Below are positions 10,501 through 20,146 of a stretch of 24,792 nucleotides of DNA, one piece after another. This DNA is from Pezizomycotina sp. ARF18 (Eukaryota > Ascomycota): the NCBI GenBank assembly GCA_002224055.1, contig AZLU01000373.1:1-24792 (forward strand), written 5' to 3'. The first letter of the stretch is position 1; each line of letters begins with the position of its first letter. The notes beneath the pieces are model-generated. The model was not told where the DNA came from. It did not search any database and worked only from the letters and a program-made list of their open reading frames with translations. Made by a program: the position numbers and the translations under genes.

Positions 10501-12704
10501 CGAGGAAGGACGGATAGCTGCTCATCGCTATCAAATATTAAAGAATCGTGTTTGTTCGGCCGAGACTCCATGATGTCCTTCCTGCCCTTTGGTTCTTTGA
10601 TCAACGGCGGTGCGGCGGCTTCAGGGACTGATGTGCAGCAGAACCTTGGTTTTGAGTTTGGGGTTGCGTATTCTGTTTGGATTTGGATTTGGGGATGTTT
10701 CGTCTCCAACCGTGTTGAAGAAGGTTCCGACTGTGAACTTTGTGGAATCGGCGATTCGGATCTTCGAGAAGACTTTTCAGGAACCGAATCTTGCAAACCG
10801 GCGATAGTTGGTGAGCGTAGACGATGGAGCCGCTACCATCACCCCTTATAGGCGGTATCGGCGCTGCTGCTACGGACCTCGAAGTATCGTTCCGCTGATC
10901 TGATGGTTGAGGCGCATCTTGCGAGATATTAGTGCTCGAATTCGCTGCCGGGGCACTCGGCCTCGAGTCTACTGGCCAAGCTGCAGGACTACCAGGAGGG
11001 GGTGGTGAGACGACCGCGTTTTGAGGAGATCTTGATCTCAGAGTGTTCAACGCGCCACCGACGGCGTATGCCGATGCTGCTAGCGAAATTGTGAGGCGAC
11101 GTCCTTGGCTGATTTTTTCTTGGGCAAGCCCATCATATCAGGCGGAGATAAAGCTGAAGGGCTTTTTTCACTAGTTAGGGAAGTTTGGGATGTGTTATTC
11201 AGCTTGATCGACTCAAGCTGGGGGCCTACCAGGCTCGTTAGAGAGAGTGCGGTTGCGCGGCGTGAGTTTCTCGCCATCGGCCATGAATGGTCTGGCGTCT
11301 GTTGCTCCTTCCGACGGTCGCCTTAACGACGCGCTATCACTAGATATTAATGAACCCGTGGAGCTCGCCAGGCTAGCCATGGACGGCTTGGAGTCATGGG
11401 CCATGGGCTTCCTCGGCGGTATTCTTTGATTCTGGTCCGGAGGACCGGGCTGAAGGGTTTGCGCAGATCCGTTAAGACCGAAATCGAAACCTCCATCAAT
11501 CGGCGAGCGTTGTGGCCCTCTTGGTGGTCCTTGAGGCCCCAGATTAGTTGTGAGGCCACCACTCCGCGGAGTCGGAGGAGGGCGAGGAGAGGGCATAGGT
11601 GAAGCGGCATTGCAAGGCAAAGAGGGGAGGGGAGACTTTGGTGGCGGTTGCATCGAAGGTTCGGTATTTAGCCGGGGTGGCTGCTGCAGATTTAGCTGCT
11701 GCGGTCGCGAAGGCTTCTGAGGAGGCGGTTTGCCCTGTGACATATCCGCGCTCCCGGATGGGGCGCCAGGAGGGGGAGCGTTGCCAGGGCTAGTCATGTT
11801 GTTGATACCACCGCCAGGGTAAGAGCTATCGAAACCGATAAGTTTCGGTTCCCGCCCTCCGGTGTACTTTTTGTAAACACGTATCAACGTCGCAAGAAAC
11901 GCGTCCTTCTCCTGCTTGTCGGCGTTTGCCAATAGTACGGCTTGATGATGGTAACAACAAATCCAGTACCCGAATGATTCTCTATCGAAACCAAGTCGTC
12001 CAAATACCACGATTTCCCTATACTAAAGGTTCCGTTCGTATTTTCTCTAGCTTTGTGCATCCGCACGCGACCAGACCTTCTCACGGCTATAATTATGACA
12101 CGGCTTTTCTTCGTCTCTGGAGATGTGAGTTGGTCGGGAGGTGGCGGCGCTGACGGGTAAACAGCATCCTCGATAGCTCGAACATGGGTAATATATGCTT
12201 CGAGCGCTGTGAATCACCGGTTATACCGTCAGTTTATCTTGTTTTTAAAACATATATATATTTTTAACGTTTTTTTTTTTTTTTTTTAATATCTCTTTCT
12301 CGCTAGCGCATAATTTATATACCCCCCACCGTCCCCTTTTTCTTCTTCCTCATCTTTTATCCAAGCTCGCTGCTTCTTTTTCTCCCCGTATTACTCTCTC
12401 TCCTTTCCTCCAATATTTCTAATGCGTTTTGTATTTAATTTGAGAAAGAAAAGGTTAATCTACGAAAGGGAGAGCGGAACTAACGTTTACCATCGTCGTC
12501 CAGACGACCAAACAACGACTGTTCTATCCTCTTTCTTTCGTCCTCAAACCTCTCTCGATGGGATATCGATCCTGACGAATATTGAGAGTTCGCGTACGAT
12601 CCTTCGGAGCCGTTCCTTCCCATCGGTGCCCCTCCCCTAGTGTTCGATGCTCCTCCCAGACCTCCTCCACCTCCGTCACCCTGCATACCGGCGTGTCGGG
12701 ACAT
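7560..12704 (-). CDS. sec3: Exocyst complex component Sec3 (frame-disrupted in this sequence)
   Basis: Sec3 is the exocyst subunit that marks plasma-membrane sites for vesicle tethering; in the family its N-terminal PH domain binds PI(4,5)P2 and Rho-type GTPases. I start at the ATG at 12704; a second Met lies six codons on. The first exon encodes RFEDERKRIEQSLFG. After the intron 12207-12490 comes the PH domain (about 11840-12205) with RVRMHKARENTNGTFSIGK, KPYYWQ and RVYKKYTGGREPKLIGF. A Pro/Ser-rich linker covers about 10500-11830. The coiled-coil/helical part includes LLDEFKWDGRF and LQVQTANQKTLQREL. The C-terminal part includes KRSQTLAKTLRSPLGD, NEQNFLAEFFH, KVKIKKRKGVIDFI and a final MGWRRDDITAAFAKSM before TAA at 7560. 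Further introns are at 10074-10144, 9548-9683, 8673-8747, 8370-8456 and 7924-8027. The frame changes many times within exons, which I attribute to missing bases rather than decay because the conserved blocks are all present and in order. Confidence 0.92.
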
Positions 12705-13490
12705 CAGTGCTCTGCTTGAGAGGGGGGAGGGGGGGGATGTAGCTCGGGCGAATGTTCTAGCTCCCAGGTCTCAGATCGGTGCTAAATCGCCGTGCCGGGC
12801 ATATTGCGTTCGACAAAACGCTCGATACCCGGATGTCGTATACGACTCCTTCCCCCGGAGAAAGTCGAAGAATCGAAAGTGTTCGAATGAGGAGGCGATA
12901 AAGGACCCAAATCGAAACAGGTGAACAGAATGCTGTCAGGTAGATATAATTTTTCTCAAAAAGACTGCCTGTGCTGGAGGGAAAGGCGTTCGTGTTTCGT
13001 GGAGTCGGAAGTGGAGACTTTTTTTTTTTTTCGGTTACCCGTAAATTGGAAAAGGAAGCTTGAAACCAACTGACCCGCTTAAGGCCTTACACCAACAAAA
13101 CTATTCAGGAATTTTTCTAGCCCAAAAAAAAAAAAATAGACGGGGTCGTGTGCGTCTAACGCGCTTATTGTAATCATATTTTGTGTATAAAAAGGTCACG
13201 TGTGTCGGCGTCGGAAATTTTCTAGAAAAAAAATTAAAGACTTTTCACCTTTTTTTTTTTTTTTTTTCCCATTTCTTTCTCTTATAAAACTTTTGCGAAC
13301 GAGGATTTGCGCATTTCCTACAGTGTAATCTATTCTTACAATTTACTATCACTACTATCACTTATTTGTTATTATATACATATACTGAGAAGTATATACG
13401 AAGTATATATTCTTCTTTTCTTTTCGTACACTTTGAAAAGAAGCTAATAGATAACCCAAACAAAAAAGCCCCAAAGGCGGCCAATTCGCA
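12705..13490. promoter_or_regulatory. Divergent promoter region of sec3 and the Srp40-like gene
   Basis: This 0.8 kb separates two divergently transcribed genes. It holds poly-T tracts (about 13019-13032 and 13250-13267) and A runs near 13122-13136. A TATAAAAA word lies at 13186-13193 with a CACGTG hexamer at 13197-13202. The TATA-like word is about 300 bases before the Srp40-like ATG. No gene was seen inside it. Confidence 0.55.
13186..13202 (+). promoter_or_regulatory. TATA-like box next to a CACGTG E-box
   Basis: TATAAAAA (13186-13193) is followed after three bases by the palindrome CACGTG (13197-13202), the core site of bHLH factors of the Cbf1/Pho4 class. Its place 290-300 bases upstream of the Srp40-like start fits a core promoter, but function is inferred from the motif alone. 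Confidence 0.4.
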
Positions 13491-14981
13491 ATGGCTAAAG
13501 AACAGTCACCATGGATATTTAAACAGCCAGCAGAACCCTCTACGGTTGCCGCTGCTCCTGTGAGTCCTGCGCCAGAACTGTTTGGTTTAGTTTCGTCTTT
13601 TCTCTCGTCCAATGGCTTTTCCCGTGTCGCAAAAAGACTTGCAGAAAGAGATCAAAGCCCGGAACATCCAATTGACGACGGCGGCTGGAGGAGATAGCTT
13701 GCAGAACATCTACGATACCTGGAAAGGGTTGAAGCGTGGGCTGGATCACGACGACACTTCTGACACGATGAGCGCTGAAGGGGGGCAGGAGTGAACAAGG
13801 CGGTTCTACAAGGAAGGGTGCCCCTCCGACAAAGAAGCAGAAGAACGAGAAGTCTTCTTCAAAAGCCAAAGCTTCGGTTACCACGAAAAGAAAGCCCGCG
13901 AAGTCGCCGTCGTCTTCGTCGGAAAGCGATTCAGAGAATAGCAGCAGCAGCAGTGATAGTAGCGACGACGACAGCGATAGCGATAAGGAGAAAAATGAAC
14001 ATCACGAAGATGATGATGAGGGATCCTCTTCCGACAGTTCTGAAAGTTCTAAGAGTTCAACTAGCTCCGACGCGCCAAACCCTCGCAAACGAAAGCGTAG
14101 CGCATCCGTTTCGTCTGATGTATCAGTCGCATCCTCAAAGAGCTCGGATTCTTCTAGCTCTAGCTCGTCTAGCCCCAGTTCATTCAAGCTCTAATTCTAG
14201 TTCATCAAGCTCCAGCTCTTCCAGTTCCAGTTCGTCTAGTTCCAGTTCATCTAGTTCCAGCTCTCCAGCTCGTCTAGCTCGGATTCGTCAGACTCTGAAT
14301 CTTCCTCCAGTAAGAAAGGAAAAGCAGTCTCTGAGTCGGACTCGGATACGGATTCGTCGGCAGACAGTTCGTCAGACTCAGATGGCAAAGGGACTTCGAA
14401 GAAGGGTAAAAGGAACAAAAAGGTCAAAAAGGCCAAGGGAGGAAGAAAGCGGCTTTGCCCAAAGTAAAGTCTTCAAAGAAGGATAAAAAAGACTCCTCCA
14501 AAACAAAGAACCCCAAGAATGGCAAGCAGTCTGCCGACTCTGAATCAGTATCATCGTCTGCTGTTTCAACTGCGGGAGCAGCGAAGACTCAAGCAATGTT
14601 AGCGGTTCTAAAGGAGAAGATGTCAAACAACCACCAACGAAGCGTCAGAAAACCGCATAAACTCGGCTAAAAACCAGCCCATTCTCGAGGATAGATCACG
14701 ATAAAATTCATACGAGAATCCTGCTCTCATGGACAATAGGTTTAACGGCTACGACTACGCTCAGAAGGCACATGAAGATTTGATTGTCACCAAAGGCAAA
14801 GGCTTCACTAAGGAGAAGAATAAGGTAGGCAGTTTTATTTCATTGTGTTTTGTTATTTGATTTATCCACCCATCTGTCACGAGATATTAATAGAAATATT
14901 TTCGAATTATAGAAGAAGAGGGGATCTTACCGTGGAGGAGCGATTGATTTCCAACCTCGAAGCTACAAATTCCAAGATTAA
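13491..14981 (+). CDS. SRP40: Srp40/Nopp140-like serine-rich nucleolar protein (frame-disrupted)
   Basis: This family (yeast Srp40, animal Nopp140/NOLC1) is a phosphorylated nucleolar chaperone of small nucleolar RNPs. The ATG at 13491 opens a LisH-like helix region: ELFGLVSSFLSSNGFSRVAKRL, continued in another frame by QKEIKARNIQLTTAAGGDSL and NIYDTWKGLKRG. Then comes a Lys-rich, acidic and very Ser-rich middle (about 13800-14480). The hallmark C-terminal domain follows: QPFSRID, then YDYAQKAHEDLIVTKGKGF and KEKNK. After the intron 14825-14912 it ends KKRGSYRGGAIDFQPRSYKF and stops at TAA 14979-14981. Frame changes are needed near 13640, 13790, 14185, 14270 and 14700. The N- and C-terminal signatures make the family call firm. 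The exact Ser-tract length is unreliable. Confidence 0.88.
14155..14290 (+). repeat. Imperfect Ser-codon repeat in the Srp40-like gene
   Basis: A degenerate array of TCTAGCTC, TCCAGTTC and TCATCTAG words encodes almost only serine in the intended frame. It forms the core of the Ser-rich domain. The array contains at least two apparent single-base losses, so copy number and frame are uncertain here. Confidence 0.7.
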
Positions 14982-15362
14982 GGAAGACATGGACGTATTG
15001 GTCCAGCTCGCTTCCCTTTACAGCAGGCCAACAACCGGAATTAAAACGAAAACATGTCGCCACACTTGTTAAGAGATACTTCCAGAAATTTCCTTTATCT
15101 CTACTTATTTACTATAGGAAGCTTATAAAGGGAATATCATTTAGTAGACACCATCCTACGGTCTATAGAATATACCTTACACCTTTACTCATTGTATTTT
15201 ACCATTTACCTTGTAGAACCTATCTCTCAAAAATAGATATACCAATGCCAATGGTTCTAAAGCACTCTGTACTATAGAATGACTTATTATCCCTTTTCAT
15301 TTCCCTTCTACTATTTTCATGGAGTCCATAGGCAGATGTGAGATTCTTGCTTTAAACCTAAA
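14982..15362. other. Convergent 3' intergenic region
   Basis: About 380 bases between the stops of the Srp40-like gene (+) and the HAD gene (-). It should hold both 3' UTRs. I see no gene, strong hairpin or repeat in it. Confidence 0.6.
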
Positions 15363-16554
15363 TTATTCTCCTTCATTCTTCCGTACATCTGCCATCTCTG
15401 CAACGTATCAAATTTCCAGTTATACATTACATTGGGGACCTTCTGAACTCCCATTATACTATTCGACCGTGCGATCCAACTCGTCGCACGAAAACCCAGC
15501 TTGTTCGCTGGTATATGGTCGTAGTAAAGGCTCACGGCGGTGGGGAGCACTTGCTCCTTGTCTATACCGAATTCCTTTTTAACGTAGTCCAGCATGTAAT
15601 TGAAATTGCGAAAGTCAGGTTTATAGGAACCGATGTCCTCGGCAGTTAGGATGGCTATCGATGTAAGCAGAAGTTAATAATATATCTCGGATGCAATCCA
15701 ACATTCATGCAAATATATATATAATCCTGATTCAAGGTGGATCTGAAAATGACACACATCAAAAGGAACCCTTCAAGGGACCTTCGTTCGTCTTCGCAAA
15801 GCTCTCCTTGTCAACATTCGAGAGGACGACTAGTTTGTAGTATCTTGACAGATCGTTAAGTGCGTTAACCGTGTCCGGAAACGCTGGCCAATGCCAATTG
15901 CCTGAGCAAATTTAGTATTCTCGGCTTCGCTAGGCGTGTAACCGCCTTCAATACCCCCTCTTCCTTCCTCAAGTTTGGGTAGGCTATCTGCAAGCCCGGC
16001 ATGTACCTTTGCCAGTATTTTTGGTAGTTGAGTCCTGGAGTTTCGGTTTGAATTTCAAGCTCTATCCTGTTGAATTCTTCTAGGACCCGGCTCGGCTCTA
16101 GCTAGAATTCGTGCCTCTTTAGTTAGCCGCCGGGAAGCTTGAAGGATTACATGGTAATTCGACAATGTGTCCTCAAACCCGCAGGGTAAACATTTTGATC
16201 TGCCAAGAGCAGGTACAGCAATATGAAGCTCGCGAATATCGATAGGTCTCAATGTACGTACTTTTTGCAAATTCAGTTTTTCGAGTACCGGTTGGAGCGA
16301 CTCAATTATACCAATTCCCAGTCCACCTAGATTAAGCAGCATATACAGAAATTGATCCTTCGTTAGTGTAGAAACGTTCGAGACGGCCATTCAATGAATA
16401 TATATTTAATAAACAATCCCCTTTCACTAGGACGCTCCACTCATAAATGGATAGGCATCCAGGGCACGTACAAGAGTTCCGTACACATCGAACACGAGTA
16501 GTTTAAATCACTTAGCTTTACGCCAGTAGATATATTGCCAGCATAAGAACTCAT
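15363..16554 (-). CDS. Type II haloacid dehalogenase-like HAD hydrolase (frame-disrupted)
   Basis: HAD-superfamily hydrolase of the fungal haloacid dehalogenase type; the family cleaves C-halogen or phosphoester bonds via an Asp nucleophile, and the true substrate is unknown here. The start is the ATG at 16554 (MSSYAGNISTGVKLSD). Motif I is LVFDVYGTL, interrupted directly afterwards by an intron (16327-16471, with a CTAAC branch-like site), then VDWE and GIIESLQPVLEKLN. Later come FEDTLSNYHVIL, KVHAGLADSLPKLEE, motif II in KLVVLSNVDKESF, an intron near 15655-15757, then ILTAEDIGSYKPDFRNFNY (motif III Lys) and YYDHIPANKLGF (motif IV region). It ends near EMADVRKNEGE with TAA at 15363-15365. 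A further intron after LNLQK (a GTACGT donor near 16262) is likely. At least four single-base losses are needed, for example GATTTAAAC for an expected GATTTTAAAC in the first exon. It is probably cytosolic, since no signal peptide is seen. Confidence 0.87.
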
Positions 16555-17668
16555 TTTCGAGGGTAGGTATGGTATACAACTCAGGTAATTGCCTATCTCT
16601 TTTATTGATATTTACTTAGGGGAGAGAAAAAAAAATGCTCCGTTGATTTCGATAATAGGGAGACTGACGTGTACGTACAACGCTTAGGTATAAACGCTCA
16701 AACCAAAGAAGAGGACGTAGAACCCGAAGAGATCACGATAAATACCGGTTACTTATACCATAAAAGGACCACCATAAAAAGGACCAATTATACCCCTGCT
16801 ATTTACATGACTCTTTACGTATCCCTCTTTTTTCAATACTGCCGTAAGTCACGTAAATATAGACAATTGTACAGCGGATACCCATTGCGCAATTACTTTC
16901 TTCTAAGCCTCTCGTGCGAAAATAGACTGAGGAGCTACTCACTCAGGAGCGACGTAGCTCCACCAAGTGTGCTTAAGCTTATTTTGCTTTTCTCTCTGGC
17001 CAAGCATGCTTTGCCCGACGATATAACCTCCGAGATTACACCACCAGGACTGCTTTATCCTTATCCCGCTTGTAGCCTATTTATAACTTTGGGTAACCGA
17101 ATGGTACCAGTTTATTTAAGAATAATGATAATAATATAAATAATTATCTTATACTTTAATTTCCCTAGTAGCTATCGTACTCGGCATCTTGCAGGAGCGT
17201 TATACGCAGATTGCGGGGATTACCTTTTCTTTCTTTCTTTCTTTCTTTTTTTTTGGTGAGTAAGTGGTAATTTATCTATTTTAGCCCAGCTTAAATAAAA
17301 ATTTCCCCTCATGCGTATGTTTTGGGTGTGGGGTGATACGATTGAGAGTGTTCGAAATGCCCTTTACAAACTTCCTTCCAGTTTTCCACCGGCTTTTATC
17401 CCGACGCCATACAAAAGCAGACCAATTCAAAGATTGTTCAGGATTTTTTTACATCAAAAAGAAAGAAAAAACTTTTACTTCCTCTCAGGGTTACTAACCT
17501 TTTCCTATCATCAGCTAAATCTCTCGTGAGAGGTATATCCTAAAATATCGCTCCACCGGTTGCACAATTGAGTTACGTTCTCAGCTACATCCAGTACATA
17601 AAACCAAACTTTATCTTTACCGGATACGAAAGAATCGGAAAGCTACTGTCACCTAGAGAGAAGAAACA
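16555..17668. promoter_or_regulatory. Divergent promoter region of the HAD and ABM-like genes
   Basis: A 1.1 kb gap between two divergent starts, so it must contain both promoters. It includes a (TTTC)n tract running into poly-T at about 17226-17254. A 157-codon open stretch at 16669-17139 begins with GTG, shows no family resemblance, and is not called a gene here. Confidence 0.5.
17226..17254. repeat. (TTTC)n microsatellite
   Basis: About five TTTC units followed by nine or more T, in the promoter region upstream of the ABM-like gene. Confidence 0.9.
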
Positions 17669-18567
17669 ATGGTGACTACGGAATACCTCTTACTGCATCT
17701 TCATGAGGATCTTGCAGCTCCTTGGATGGAGATGACAATTTCATCGATCTCATGAAGACCGTGAGCGGTACCCCGGATGCGAAGGCTCCTTTGGGCCACT
17801 CGAAGGACGATCCTAAGAAGGTATACTGGATAATTGGTAAATCTCTTTTGATTCCCCTACCCGAATAACTTTGCCCTCCGATTGGTCCGGCCCATGAAGC
17901 AGAACTCTATGAGAATATCCAAACGGTTTAAATGAGCACTATTATAAAGCGAAGAAAATCACTTTTTTTTTTTTTTTTTTTTTTGGGTGCGTTTAACTCG
18001 CGTGAACTGACAATTTGTCGTACCGGCAGATTGGACTACTCTAGCCGATCACGAGAAGTTCATGAAGGAAGATATGTACCCAGGATACGTCAAGCAGATC
18101 AAAGAATACACTGGCCCGCAAGGAATGGAAATGCTTCTTTTGAATTCTCGCCGTTCTCGCCCTTTCGGATCATAACCCCTGATTCACAAGTGCTGGAGAT
18201 TTTAGCGATTGATCTCAAATCTGGCGCGCAGCCATCCGATGTTGATGCCGCGTTCGCTCCATTCCAACGTGCGATGGCGAGAGTGGGGTTAGAGCATCAA
18301 GGGAACTTCAATAGAGAACGCCAATAAAGGTATTTCGTTCCCTGCACAAAAAATTTGTCCCTGCGTCCCGTTTTTTTTTGTGTAGGGTTCACCTTGCTAA
18401 GACCGTTTTTCTGATATATATATGGTTGCAATGCTGTCCTGGGCTAGCGTAGATGCCCACATGGCTGCAAGGGAGAACGACAGCTTTAAATCACCATTGG
18501 TGCCGTTAGAAATCTCTGGGAGAACGTGACCATGAACCACGTACAATTGGAGGAATTGAATATATAA
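17669..18567 (+). CDS. Two-repeat ABM/Dabb-like dimeric alpha-beta barrel protein (frame-disrupted)
   Basis: This resembles fungal proteins with two ferredoxin-like alpha-beta barrel halves of the antibiotic-biosynthesis-monooxygenase or stress-responsive (Dabb) kind. Their biochemical role is mostly unknown, so none is assigned. The ATG at 17669 gives VTTEYLLLHLHEDLAAP. In the next frame follow DDNFIDLMKTVSGTPDAKAP and KKVYWII. The intron 17837-18029 contains a T22 tract. Exon 2 restores the frame exactly as DWTTLADHEKFMKEDMYPGY and KEYTGPQGMEM, the second half of barrel one. Barrel two reads DSQVLEILAIDLKSGAQ, FAPFQRAMARVG, then MLSWASVDAHMAARENDSF and NLWENVTMNHVQLEELNI before TAA at 18565-18567. 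A second intron seems to begin near 18330 (GTATTTCG), but its acceptor is unclear. At least three frame changes are needed. No signal peptide is visible. Confidence 0.7.
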
Positions 18568-18716
18568 TTTGGAATCTCAACGAATAAAGAATAGGGCAGC
18601 TTTTGGTAGACATATTCGATGCCCTTAAGAGATTATAATATAAAAATTTGAAATCGATAAACAAAAGTAAAACCAAAGACCGAAATTATTCAGAAACGAT
18701 GTTTCGAATGGGGGTC

Positions 18717-18839
18717 TCACTTTAACTTCGCCCTTTGATAATCATTTTCGCCGTAATCTTCGCCTTTGACTCGGCGGAATTGAATGCCGTTTAGAGCCTT
18801 ATTGGCATTAGCGGTAAGCTCAAGACGATAAACTAGCTC
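18717..18839 (-). CDS. Possible 3'-terminal exon of an unrecognised gene
   Basis: From a GAG at 18839 the minus strand reads RLELTANANKALNGIQFRR, then VKGEDYGENDYQRAKLK and a TGA at 18717-18719. The residue mix and codon choice look like protein rather than chance. Two possible splice acceptors precede it (AAAG ending at 18840 and TTTTTTCTAG near 18881), preceded by pyrimidine-rich sequence. I cannot find a convincing upstream exon and do not recognise the protein. It could be the end of a small gene reading toward the ABM-like gene, or a chance open stretch. Confidence 0.3.
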   Translation of the reverse strand, partial: ELVYRLELTANANKALNGIQFRRVKGEDYGENDYQRAKLK

Positions 18840-19308
18840 CTTTCCAAGAAAAGGAAGAAGCAGAGAGGCAAGAAGGCAGGCTAGAAAAAAACAAAAAAAA
18901 CTTGTTGGGAGTTAAAAGAGAAGAAGAAAAATATGAACAAAAGGAAGAAAAAGATAACCCCTTTTGTGCTACCTTCTTGTTAGAATTCCGAAAGGAAAAA
19001 AAAAAAAAGCAGTCTATTGTGGAACAAAAATCTCTTTAAATACTGAGGAAACATGACGAATGACGACGAGTTGATAGTGGTGGGCAATTGCGTTTTCTCT
19101 CTCCCTCCTTTATAATTATTGAATTCCTATTAGACTTTCCTCAACATCTTAGAAACTACTGCTGTACTTTTAGGAGTATCATGCCGATAATTCCGATACA
19201 ATTACTACTTAGTATTATTTACTATTGTAACACTCACAATAATGCTTAGAAGTTCAATCACTCCGGTCGTAGATAAGAGAAATATTTCTCGGTCCTCAAC
19301 GCGCCTCA

Positions 19309-19430
19309 TATAAAATATGCATGGCTTGGTAGTGTCTTAAAGTCTGTCTCCCTCTACTTCCGCCTCCTCTTCAACCTTCCGCTTCCTACCCCCCACTTTC
19401 CCCCCTCTCCTTCTTTTCTCCGTGTCTTAT
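19309..19430 (+). promoter_or_regulatory. TATA word plus CT-rich tract, likely carbonic anhydrase core promoter
   Basis: TATAAAATA at 19309-19317 precedes about 95 bases made almost only of C and T (CTCCCTCTACTTCC, CCCCCCACTTTCCCCCC). Transcription starts of filamentous fungi often follow such tracts. If used here, the 5' leader before the ATG at 20147 would be about 700 bases, perhaps shortened by an intron. Confidence 0.4.
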
Positions 19431-19725
19431 ACGATACGAGGGTTTAGAGGGGAAAAAAGAAAGAAAACGCTATCTGCTCCCCAGCTTTGTTGAGCTCCTC
19501 ACTTTCTCTTGGGCATTCCTATTGCTACCGTAATAAGTTAAAGAAATTATCACCACTATTATACCCTTCTATATATGTATTATATCGTGCGTGACCCCAA
19601 TCCCGGTCCGACGTTCCTTAATGATAACTCTCGCAAGGGTATTCTAATTTCCCCGCTTCGTAAGCTTATAACTGACGAACCGCGTAAATCACTACCTTTT
19701 TCTCCTTAGTAGAGAATCTACAGCT

Positions 19726-20017
19726 TCAATAACAGTTGCACAATCCATTACACCGCAAGTTCACCTTCCAATATAGCACGTCTTCTTCGCACGGTGGTAT
19801 CAGGCTAGTCTCCTGCGCGACGAGTACAGGTATTACCGATCCGAACGGGGGACCGCGCGTATCTGGCTCAACTGCAAGCTGCTAGATATCTAACGCCGAG
19901 GACGCCCAGCTGTTTCACCGTGTTAATAGCGGTGGTCGCGGTATCAGAAGTGCAGGAGACGGTGAGGGTTATGCGAAAAATTTTTATCAGTAGTAGGATC
20001 CAGAGAACGAGCGCCAT
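19726..20017 (-). CDS. Possible small secreted-type ORF in two frames (speculative)
   Basis: A 49-codon frame starts at an ATG at 20017 and ends at TGA 19868. It begins MALVLWILLLIKIFRITLTV and then SCTSD, which looks like a hydrophobic signal or membrane segment. An overlapping frame (open 19881 to TGA 19726) reads PPFGSVIPVLVAQET, then CEEDVLYWKV and ends NLRCNGLCNCY, with four Cys in the last 21 residues. One missing base would join the two into a protein of roughly 100 residues. No family is recognised. It lies only 129 bases upstream of, and divergent from, the carbonic anhydrase ATG, so it may simply be promoter DNA. Confidence 0.18.
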
Positions 20018-20146
20018 TTAGCAACTGCAGGAATTATTCGACTGGTCTTATAAACCTCGCCGCGGGACCCTAAGAGTCTTCGTCGAAAACCTCAAATCAT
20101 TTTTGAAAGGAATAGTAGCAGCTTAGAAGCAGAAGCAGACGCAGAG

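Larger units (their letters stand above)
18568..20146. promoter_or_regulatory. Upstream region of the carbonic anhydrase gene
   Basis: This 1.6 kb stretch should carry the promoter and possibly a long 5' UTR of the carbonic anhydrase. TATAAAATA lies at 19309-19317. It is followed by a strongly pyrimidine-rich stretch (about 19335-19430), the usual arrangement of a core promoter with CT-rich start region in filamentous fungi. Two weak minus-strand coding candidates lie at 18717-18839 and 19726-20017. A-rich tracts occur near 18880-19010. Confidence 0.5.

Noticed and set aside
7560-12704. Sec3 as a decayed pseudogene
   Set aside because: Conserved blocks, splice sites and the terminal stop are intact, and the same kind of frame change affects all neighbouring genes, so sequencing or assembly error is more likely than loss of this important gene.
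16669-17139. 157-codon open frame on the plus strand between the HAD and ABM-like genes
   Set aside because: It starts with GTG, has no recognisable domain, is rich in Tyr, Arg, Ser and Leu as expected of chance frames, and lies where two divergent promoters must be. In a sequence with frequent frame errors, an uninterrupted frame is no proof of coding.
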